NCBI GenBank assembly: GCA_021808525.1
Contig: JAKBBK010000001.1
Span: forward strand, 1 to 64,000
Direction of reading: 5' to 3'
Length of the DNA stretch: 64,000 nucleotides
Origin: Pseudomonadota bacterium
GTDB taxonomy: Bacteria > Pseudomonadota > Gammaproteobacteria > Burkholderiales > Burkholderiaceae_C
The stretch's first letter is position 1. The number at the start of each line of letters is the position of its first letter. Below are positions 7,269-14,261 of the stretch, piece by piece. The notes beneath the pieces are model-generated. The model did not search any database and was not told where the DNA came from. It worked only from the letters and a program-made list of their open reading frames with translations. A program made the translations under genes and the position numbers.

Positions 7269-8699
7269 ATGACCATGAACGCGATCCACAACCTCATCGA
7301 TGGACGATGGCTCGACGGCGAACGCAGCCTCCCCGTCACCGACAAGTACACGCTGGAGGTCTGCGCGCAACTGCACTGCGCCTCGGCCGCGCAGGCCGCC
7401 GAGGCGGTGCGGGCCGCGCAGGACTCGTTTCGCTCCCATCGCCTGAGCCCGAGCGAGCGAGCCCGGGTGCTCGAGCGCGCGGCCGCGCTGCTGGAGCAGC
7501 GTGGGGCCGAGCTCATCGAGGCGATGCAGCGCGAGGCCGGCTTTCCCGAGGCCGACGCGCGGGGCGAGCTGCGGCGCTGCCTGCAGACCTTCGAGCTGGC
7601 GGCGCAGGAGGGCCTGCGCATCACCGGGGAGGTGATTCCCATGGCGAGCGCGCAGGGCCAGGAAGGGCGCATCGGTTTCACGCGACGCGTTCCCCTGGGC
7701 GTGGTGTGCGCCATCACCCCCTTCAACTCGCCGCTGAACACCGTGGCGCACAAGGTGGCGCCCGCGCTGGCGGCCGGCAACACGGTGGTGCTCAAGCCTT
7801 CGCCCCATGTGCCCACTCCCGCGAACCTGATGGCCCAGGCCCTGCTGGACGCGGGGCTTCCAGCCGGCCACATCGCCGTGCTCCACGGAGGCGCGGAGGT
7901 GGTCGACGCGCTGCTGGAGCAGGAGGCGGTGCGCTTCTATGCCTTCACCGGCAGCACCGAGGTCGGCAAGGCCATCCTTCGCAAGACCGGATTGCGGCGC
8001 ACGCAGATGGAACTGGGCAGCATCGCCTTCACCCTGCTCGACCCCGGCATCGAGACCCGGCGCGTGCTGCCCAAGGTGCTCAGCGCGGCCTACCGCAAGG
8101 CGGGTCAGGTGTGCACCTCGATCCAGGTGCTGCTGGTGCACGAGAGCCTGCTCGACACCGTGTCGGCCGAGCTCGCCGCGCAGGTCGCGGCCCTGCCCTG
8201 CGGGGACCCGCGCGACCCCCGCACGGTGGTCGGACCGATGATCAGCGAGCCGGCGGCCGCCGGCCTGCAGGCGCGCATCCAGGCCGCGCTGGACGCGGGG
8301 GCGCGGCTGCTCGCGGGTGGCGGGCGCGAGCGCGCCGTGCTGGCGCCGACCCTGCTGGCCGGGGTTCCCGAGCGGGCCGAAGTGAGGTGCCGCGAGATGT
8401 TCGGGCCCGTGATGTCCATCGTGCCCTTCGCCAGCGTGGAGCAGGCCTGCGCGCTGGTCAACGCCACGCCCTACGGGCTGGCCAGCGGCTACTTCACGAA
8501 GGACCTGGACCATGTGTTCGAGGCCATGGAGCGCCTGGACGTCGGCGGGCTGCACATCAACGAGACCTCCAGCTCGCGCGTGGATCTGATGCCCTACGGG
8601 GGCGTCAAGGACAGCGGTTTCGGCCACGAGGGGCCGCGCTACGCCGTGATGGAAATGACCGAGCAGCGCCTGGTGACCATGCGCTGTTCCAGCAACTGA
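7269..8699 (+). CDS. NAD(P)-dependent aldehyde dehydrogenase
   Basis: 476 residues, standard aldehyde dehydrogenase length. Visible family marks are GVVCAITPFNSPLN, FTGSTEVGKAI, the general-base glutamate in MELGSIAF (E248), the nucleophilic cysteine in KAGQVCTSIQ (C282), and EMFGPVMSIVPF. Two ATGs (7269, 7275) are possible. It starts 36 bp after tcuB and ends 13 bp before the thiamine-diphosphate enzyme, so all are probably co-transcribed. A pairing of a ThDP 2-oxoacid decarboxylase with an aldehyde dehydrogenase would turn a 2-oxoacid into the acid one carbon shorter. The aldehyde substrate cannot be read from sequence; the closest subgroup appears to be lactaldehyde or phosphonoacetaldehyde-type enzymes, with low certainty. 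Confidence 0.9.
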   Translation: MTMNAIHNLIDGRWLDGERSLPVTDKYTLEVCAQLHCASAAQAAEAVRAAQDSFRSHRLSPSERARVLERAAALLEQRGAELIEAMQREAGFPEADARGELRRCLQTFELAAQEGLRITGEVIPMASAQGQEGRIGFTRRVPLGVVCAITPFNSPLNTVAHKVAPALAAGNTVVLKPSPHVPTPANLMAQALLDAGLPAGHIAVLHGGAEVVDALLEQEAVRFYAFTGSTEVGKAILRKTGLRRTQMELGSIAFTLLDPGIETRRVLPKVLSAAYRKAGQVCTSIQVLLVHESLLDTVSAELAAQVAALPCGDPRDPRTVVGPMISEPAAAGLQARIQAALDAGARLLAGGGRERAVLAPTLLAGVPERAEVRCREMFGPVMSIVPFASVEQACALVNATPYGLASGYFTKDLDHVFEAMERLDVGGLHINETSSSRVDLMPYGGVKDSGFGHEGPRYAVMEMTEQRLVTMRCSSN

Positions 8700-8712
8700 A
8701 AAGGGGAATTCG

Positions 8713-10503
8713 ATGCCGATGATGAATGGCGGGCAACTGATCACCCAGCACCTCGTGGACGAGGGCGTGCCCTACGTGTTCGGGGTATGCGGGCATGGCA
8801 ACGTGGGCATCCTGGATGCCCTGTACGAGCAGCGCGACCGCATCCGCCTGATCTCGCCGCGTCACGAGCAATGTGCCGGGCACATGGCCGACGCCTACTT
8901 CCGGGTGCGCCACGAGCCGGTGGCCACGCTGACGTCCACGGGGCCGGGCAGCGCCAACATCGTGATGCCCCTGGTCACTGCGCTGTCCGATTCCTCGGCC
9001 TTCCTGGCGATCACCGCCAATGTGCCGAGCACCCAGCAGAACCGGGCTCCCTTCCAGGAGCTGTACGCCCACAACCAGGCCGATTTCGCCAGCGTGCTCA
9101 AGCCGGTGGTCAAGCGCGCCTTCCAGCCCTCGCGCGTGGAAATGCTGCCCCTGGCCATGCGCCAGGCCTTCGACACCATGCTCATCGGGCGCCCCGGGCC
9201 GGTGAACATCGACGTGCCCTACAACCTGTTCCAGGAGCAGGCCGAGCTGCGTGCCCAGGCGGGTCAGCGCAACGGCAGCCATCGCCCGGGAGTGGGGGAG
9301 GAAGACCTGGCGCAGGTGCTGGAGCTGCTGCGGCAGGCCAGGCGCCCGGTGATGTTCATCGGGCATGGCGCCACGCTGTCGGAGGCGGGCCCGGATCTGG
9401 CCGCGCTGCAGGAGCTCCTGGGCATTCCGGTGATCACCTCGCCCAACGGCATGGGCTGCGTGCCGGCCTCGCATCCGCTGACCCTGGGATTCATCGGGCG
9501 CAACGGAACCTATCCCGCCAACGAGGCCGGGCGCCACGCGGACCTGGTGCTGGCCGTCGGGGCACGCTTCGACGACCGCTCCTCGTCGAGCTGGATCCCC
9601 GGCTATTCCTGGAATTTCCCGGCCACGAAACTCGTGCACGTGGACATCGACCCCCAGGAACTCGGACGCAACTACCCCCCGACCCTGGGACTGATCGCCG
9701 ATGCCCGCAGTTTCGCGCGCCAGCTTGTGCAGCGCCTGCGGGCAGGCGCCGGAGTGGACGCGACGGCCTACGCCGCCTGGCGCGAGCAGGTCGCGGGCTG
9801 GAGCGCGCAGTGGGAGGCCTACGTGGCGCCCACGCGCGAGGCATCGGCCCAGCCCCTGCACCCCATGAGCGTGGTCAGCACGGTGCAGAAGCTGCTTCCC
9901 GAGGATGTGGTGCTGTGCCTGGACTCGGGCGTGCACCACAACTGGTTCATGCAGTTCTGGAAACCCTCCCGGGCGCAGAGCATGCTGAACAGCTGGGGCT
10001 ACTCCTCCATGGGCTTCGGAGTCTGCGGCGTGCTGGGCGCCCAGCTCGCGGCGCCCGATCGCCCCTGCGTGGCCGTGGTCGGCGACGGGGGTTTCACCAT
10101 GACGCCCTACGTGGTGGCCACGGCGGTGGAATACCAGCTGCCCTGCGTGTGGGTGGTCTGGAACAACTTCGCCTGGGGGGCCATCCGCGACCTGCAGTAC
10201 GGCCTGTTCGACGGACGCGAGATCGGCACCGCCTTCTACCACGGGGCCAGCGGCGAGCGCTACAACCCCGACTTCGCCGCATGGGCGCGGGCCTGCGGCG
10301 CCGAGGGCATGACGGTGCAGCGCCTGGCCGACCTCGGCCCGGCGATCGAGCGGGCGCTGGCCTTGCGCCGCCCCTGCGTGATCGACGTGTTCGTGGACGG
10401 CGACATCCGGCCGCCGTCCACCGGCACCTGGCAGTTGCCGCCGATCCCCTATCGCGAACCCGTGTACGGCGCCCGGCATCTGGCCGGCGGCGAGCCGGTC
10501 TGA
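8713..10503 (+). CDS. Thiamine-diphosphate-dependent enzyme, acetolactate-synthase/decarboxylase superfamily
   Basis: 596 residues with the three-domain ThDP layout. The N-terminal domain holds the catalytic glutamate in SPRHEQCAGHMADAY (E52). The C-terminal domain holds the metal/ThDP motif starting GDGGFTM (about 457) and ending in WNNFAWG. The ribosome binding site is AAGGGGA upstream of the ATG. The superfamily includes acetolactate synthase, 2-oxoacid decarboxylases, sulfoacetaldehyde acetyltransferase and oxalyl-CoA decarboxylase. I cannot place this protein in one of these; no small regulatory subunit gene is nearby, which argues against biosynthetic acetolactate synthase. The aldehyde dehydrogenase immediately upstream favours a decarboxylase or carboligase role in the catabolic cluster. 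Confidence 0.88.
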   Translation: MPMMNGGQLITQHLVDEGVPYVFGVCGHGNVGILDALYEQRDRIRLISPRHEQCAGHMADAYFRVRHEPVATLTSTGPGSANIVMPLVTALSDSSAFLAITANVPSTQQNRAPFQELYAHNQADFASVLKPVVKRAFQPSRVEMLPLAMRQAFDTMLIGRPGPVNIDVPYNLFQEQAELRAQAGQRNGSHRPGVGEEDLAQVLELLRQARRPVMFIGHGATLSEAGPDLAALQELLGIPVITSPNGMGCVPASHPLTLGFIGRNGTYPANEAGRHADLVLAVGARFDDRSSSSWIPGYSWNFPATKLVHVDIDPQELGRNYPPTLGLIADARSFARQLVQRLRAGAGVDATAYAAWREQVAGWSAQWEAYVAPTREASAQPLHPMSVVSTVQKLLPEDVVLCLDSGVHHNWFMQFWKPSRAQSMLNSWGYSSMGFGVCGVLGAQLAAPDRPCVAVVGDGGFTMTPYVVATAVEYQLPCVWVVWNNFAWGAIRDLQYGLFDGREIGTAFYHGASGERYNPDFAAWARACGAEGMTVQRLADLGPAIERALALRRPCVIDVFVDGDIRPPSTGTWQLPPIPYREPVYGARHLAGGEPV

Positions 10504-10526
10504 GACCCCACTCGAGGCTCCGAGCC

Positions 10527-12056
10527 ATGGACCCCAGCCACCCTCGGGCGCCCGCTTCGCAGGAGGACCTGCAGGCCGACGTCGTGGTCGTCGGGGCCGG
10601 CGGCGCGGGACTGGCGGCGGCCATCGAGGCGCGCGCGGCCGGCGCCAGCGTCTGGGTGCTCGAGAAGGGCGATGCGCCGGGCGGCTCGACGGCCCTGTCG
10701 GTGGGCTCGCTGACCTGCACCGGCACGCGGCTGCAGCGTGCCGCCGGCATCGAGGATGAGCCCCTGGCGCACTGGGAGGACATGGCCGCCTTCGACGGCC
10801 CGCTGCTGGAGCGAGACAACCGGGCCCTGGCGCGGGTGCTGTGCGAGGAGATCCCGGCGACCTTCGCCTGGCTGGAAGCCCGGGGACTGCGCTTTGCCGG
10901 GCCCTTCGCCGAGCCGCCCCATCGACACGCGCGCATGCACAACGTGATGCCGAATTCGCGTGCCTTCGCCTACCACCTGGAACGCGCCGCGAGGCGCGCC
11001 GGCGCCCGCTTCGCGTTGCGCGCGCGCGCCCTGCGCCTGCTGCAGCGCGATGGGCGCATCGCGGGCGTGGTGTTCGAGCAGGACGGGCGCGAGCGGGTGG
11101 CGCGGGCGGCACGCGGCGTGGTGCTGGCCAGCGGAGACTTCACCAACAGCCCCGAATGCAAGCGGCGATTCATGGGCGAGGCCGCAGCGCGCGTGCCGGG
11201 GGTGAACCCTCTGGCCACCGGCGACGGCCAGCGCATGGCCGAAGGCCTCGGAGCCGTGGTGCTGCATGGAGACCTCGCGCTGGGGCCGGAGCTTCGCTTC
11301 GCGCCGCCGGGCGCGGGCTCCTGGGTGCGTCGGCTGCCGCCGTCGCCCTTGCTGGGCGCGGGCATGGCCTGGGCGCTGCGCACGCTGCCCGCCTCCTGGA
11401 TCCGGCCCTTCATCGTGCGCTTCATCGCCACCGCGCTGGCGCCGAGCCTGGAGATGTTCGAGCTCGGCGCGCTGCTGGTGGACGCGCGGGGCCACGCCGT
11501 CACGGCGCCGGGCGCGCAGCTCGCGGCGGCCCTGGCGGAAGGCGAGGCGGGCAGCGGGTTCATCGTGCTGGACCAGGCCACCGCGAAGCTTTTCCGGGGC
11601 CCGCCGCATGCCGTTTCCACGGCGCCGGGAATCGCCTACGCCTACCTGGACGACTACGCGCGCATCCGGCCGCGCATCCACTTCGAGGCGGATTCGGTGG
11701 CGGGGCTCGCGGCGGCCTGCGGCATGTCCGCGGCGGCGCTGCAAGCCGCGCTGGGCACGCGCGGCCAGGGCAGGGGCTTCATCGCCCTGGGACCGGTGCG
11801 GCCGGTGTTCGTGCACAGCGAGGGAGGCCTGGCGGTGGATCCGGAGCATCGGGTCCTCGACCGGCAGGCCAGGCCGCTGCCGGGGCTGTACGCCGCTGGT
11901 TCGGTCGGGCAGGGCGGGCTGCTGCTCAAGGGGCATGGCCACCACCTGGCCTGGGCTTTCGTGTCCGGCCGCCGCGCCGGACGCAACGCGGCACTCGCCG
12001 CGGGAGGGACGGCAGGCGGCGCGGGATCCGCGCGCGGCCACGCCGCGGACGGCTGA
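10527..12056 (+). CDS. FAD-dependent oxidoreductase, fumarate reductase/3-ketosteroid dehydrogenase-like
   Basis: 509 residues. The N-terminal FAD loop is VVVGAGGAGLAAAIEAR (GxGxxG near residues 23-28), followed by EKGDAPGGSTALS, a signature of fumarate-reductase-type flavoproteins. The C-terminal FAD segment reads LYAAGSVGQGGLLLKGHGHH. It lies 23 bp after the ThDP gene and 47 bp before the ABC binding-protein gene, so it belongs to the same run. Such enzymes insert or remove a double bond next to a carbonyl or carboxylate. It is only distantly like TcuA in the same operon, so the pathway seems to use two different flavin dehydrogenation steps. It has no Fe-S partner next to it and the electron acceptor is unknown. 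Confidence 0.87.
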   Translation: MDPSHPRAPASQEDLQADVVVVGAGGAGLAAAIEARAAGASVWVLEKGDAPGGSTALSVGSLTCTGTRLQRAAGIEDEPLAHWEDMAAFDGPLLERDNRALARVLCEEIPATFAWLEARGLRFAGPFAEPPHRHARMHNVMPNSRAFAYHLERAARRAGARFALRARALRLLQRDGRIAGVVFEQDGRERVARAARGVVLASGDFTNSPECKRRFMGEAAARVPGVNPLATGDGQRMAEGLGAVVLHGDLALGPELRFAPPGAGSWVRRLPPSPLLGAGMAWALRTLPASWIRPFIVRFIATALAPSLEMFELGALLVDARGHAVTAPGAQLAAALAEGEAGSGFIVLDQATAKLFRGPPHAVSTAPGIAYAYLDDYARIRPRIHFEADSVAGLAAACGMSAAALQAALGTRGQGRGFIALGPVRPVFVHSEGGLAVDPEHRVLDRQARPLPGLYAAGSVGQGGLLLKGHGHHLAWAFVSGRRAGRNAALAAGGTAGGAGSARGHAADG

Positions 12057-12103
12057 ACGGGCCTTCGGGCCCCATTCACAAGAACCAACCAAGAGGAGAC
12101 GAC

Positions 12104-13372
12104 ATGAACCAAGCAAGCAGCATTCGATGCACCACCGGGCGGCCGCCGCGCCGCGGCAGGCTGATTCGCGCGGCCTGCGCCTGTGCCGTGGCTGGCGCGG
12201 CGGCGCTGCCGGGCCTGGCCGACGCGCAGGACGCATCGACCATCCACATCGGCATGATCTACGCCAAGGAGGGCCCGGCGGCCATCCTGGCGAAGAACCT
12301 GGTCGAGGGCAGCGAGCTGGCGCTGGCGCAGGCCGGGGGCAAGGTGCTGGGCCGCCCGGTCAAGCTGATCTGGCTGGACGAGCAGACGCCGCAGGACGCG
12401 GTGCAGAACACCCAGAAGCTGATTCAGCAGTACAAGGTGGTGGCCTTCATGGGCGGCACCATCAGCTCGAACGCCATCGGCATGGCCGCCGTGGCGGCGC
12501 GCGACAGGATTCCCTACATCGCCACCAATGCGGCGGTGGCATCCATCACGGGCCGGACTTGCAATCGCTACACCTTCCGCACCCAGCCCTCGGTTCCGGT
12601 GCAGGTGGACATGCTGCTGCCCTACCTGAAGACCCTGGGGGACAAGTGGTACTTCCTGACCCCCTCCTACGCCTTCGGCCAGGACATCGTGAAGGCCGCG
12701 CGCGCCAAGATGAAACAGCTCGGCGCCACGGAGATCGGCAGCGACCAGGTTCCCTTCAACACCGCGGACTACACCTCCTACATCCTGAAAATCCGCCAGG
12801 CGAAGCCGTCCCTGGTGTTCGGCGGACTGGTCGGAGGCGACCTGTCGAACTTTCTCAAGCAGTGGTCGGCGATGGGCATGAAGACCTCCATCCCCTACAC
12901 CGCGGTGGCGGTCAGCGACAGCGATTTCTGGGACGTCGGCCCGCAGGCGGCCACGGGGATCTACGCCAATCCCTGGTACTACAAGGATCCGAACAACTCG
13001 CCCCAGTCGAAGGAATTCGTCAAGGCCTTCATCGCCAGGTACAAGGTTCCGCCCACCGACAAGGCCTGGCAGGGCTGGATCAGCACCATGGCCCTGCTGC
13101 AGTCCATCCAGGCGGCGAAGTCCACCGCTCCCGCGGCGATCGTGAACGCCCTGGAGCACTGGAAGGATCGCAACGGCGCGGGAACCGGCGCGTACTTCCG
13201 GCCCTGGGACCACCAGATGATCCACCAGGCGGTCATTTTCCGGGTCAAGCAGCACATCACCGGCCAGCATGACTATTTCGACGTGCTGCAGCGTGCGCCC
13301 AAGTCCTTCCAGGCCACCGATGCCGCCTACGGCACGCCGGCGCAGATCGGCTGCCACATGGGCCCTCTCTGA
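12104..13372 (+). CDS. Branched-chain-type ABC transporter periplasmic binding protein
   Basis: 422 residues with a signal peptide: a basic N-terminus, a hydrophobic stretch AACACAVAGAAALPGL and a probable cleavage after ADA near residue 39. The mature part begins TIHIGMIYAKEGPAAILAKN, the usual opening of the Leu/Ile/Val-binding (LivJ/K, type I periplasmic) family. The middle contains YFLTPSYAFGQDIVKAARA. The ATG at 12104 has a good ribosome binding site (AGAGGAGA). livH-type permease follows 19 bp later. The ligand is not predictable; in catabolic clusters such proteins often bind aromatic or short carboxylic acids instead of amino acids. Confidence 0.93.
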   Translation: MNQASSIRCTTGRPPRRGRLIRAACACAVAGAAALPGLADAQDASTIHIGMIYAKEGPAAILAKNLVEGSELALAQAGGKVLGRPVKLIWLDEQTPQDAVQNTQKLIQQYKVVAFMGGTISSNAIGMAAVAARDRIPYIATNAAVASITGRTCNRYTFRTQPSVPVQVDMLLPYLKTLGDKWYFLTPSYAFGQDIVKAARAKMKQLGATEIGSDQVPFNTADYTSYILKIRQAKPSLVFGGLVGGDLSNFLKQWSAMGMKTSIPYTAVAVSDSDFWDVGPQAATGIYANPWYYKDPNNSPQSKEFVKAFIARYKVPPTDKAWQGWISTMALLQSIQAAKSTAPAAIVNALEHWKDRNGAGTGAYFRPWDHQMIHQAVIFRVKQHITGQHDYFDVLQRAPKSFQATDAAYGTPAQIGCHMGPL

Positions 13373-13391
13373 TCCCTGCCCTCAAGACCCC

Positions 13392-14261
13392 ATGCTCGGA
13401 CTCATCTTGTCGCAGGCCGCCAGCGGCCTGACCCTGGGTGTCGTGTACGTGCTGATCGCGATCGGTCTGTCGATCACCTTCGGCCTGCTCGGCGTGATCA
13501 ACTTCGCGCATGGGGCCTTCTTCGCCCTCGGCGCGTACCTCGCGTACGCGCTGCAGGGCTGGTGGGGGGTGCAGGCCATCTGGCTGGCGCCGCTGCTGGT
13601 GGCGGTCGCGGGCATGGTGCTGGAGCGCCTGCTGCTGCGCCACCTCTACCAGCGCAACCCGCTGACCAGCCTGGTCGTCACCTTCGCGCTGGCGCTGTTC
13701 ATCGAGGCCCTGATCCGCCGCGTGTGGGGGCCGGCGGGCGTTCCCTTCAACGCTCCCGAGGCCCTGCAGGGCGTGTGGATCTACGGTCCCTTCCTGATCA
13801 CCACCTATCGCCTGGCGGTGGTGGCCTGCACCCTGCTGCTGCTTTGCGGCCTGTGGCTGTTCCTGGGCTACACCCCCTACGGGCGCATTCTGCGAGCCGG
13901 AAGCCGCGACCCCGAGATGGTCGAGGCCCTGGGCATCCGCCTGCAGAATGCGCAGACCGGCGCCTTCGGCCTGGGCTGCGGCCTGGCGGCGGTGGCCGGC
14001 GTGCTGGCCGCGCCCCTGTGGTCGGTCAGCCCGTCGATGGGCAGCGAGGCGATCATGCCGGCCTTCGTGGTGATCACCATCGGGGGGCTGGGATCCCTGC
14101 GCGGCTCCATCGTCTCGGGAGTGCTGGTGGGCGTGGTGACCGCCTTGACCATCCAGTTCGCGCCCGCGGCGGCCGGGGCGGCCATGTACGTGCTGATGCT
14201 TTTCGTCACCCTGGTGCGTCCGCGTGGCCTGTTCGGCGAACATTGGGAGCGTTTCGAATGA
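13392..14261 (+). CDS. Branched-chain-type ABC transporter permease, LivH-like
   Basis: 289 residues, almost entirely hydrophobic helices. LivH family marks are the opening LSQAASGLTLGVVYVLIAIG, the segment GVINFAHGAFFALGAYLAY, and GSIVSGVLVGVVTALTIQF near the C-terminus. The ATG at 13392 was chosen because it starts at the family N-terminus; the frame is open upstream into the binding-protein gene. Its stop overlaps the next start (ATGA), which suggests translational coupling with the fused LivM-LivG-LivF protein. It forms one half of the membrane channel. Confidence 0.93.
   Translation: MLGLILSQAASGLTLGVVYVLIAIGLSITFGLLGVINFAHGAFFALGAYLAYALQGWWGVQAIWLAPLLVAVAGMVLERLLLRHLYQRNPLTSLVVTFALALFIEALIRRVWGPAGVPFNAPEALQGVWIYGPFLITTYRLAVVACTLLLLCGLWLFLGYTPYGRILRAGSRDPEMVEALGIRLQNAQTGAFGLGCGLAAVAGVLAAPLWSVSPSMGSEAIMPAFVVITIGGLGSLRGSIVSGVLVGVVTALTIQFAPAAAGAAMYVLMLFVTLVRPRGLFGEHWERFE

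Noticed and set aside
4620-8744. 1374-codon minus-strand frame opposite tcuA, tcuB and the aldehyde dehydrogenase
   Set aside because: The plus strand carries three recognisable enzymes with conserved motifs; the antisense product is His/Gln/Gly-rich noise.
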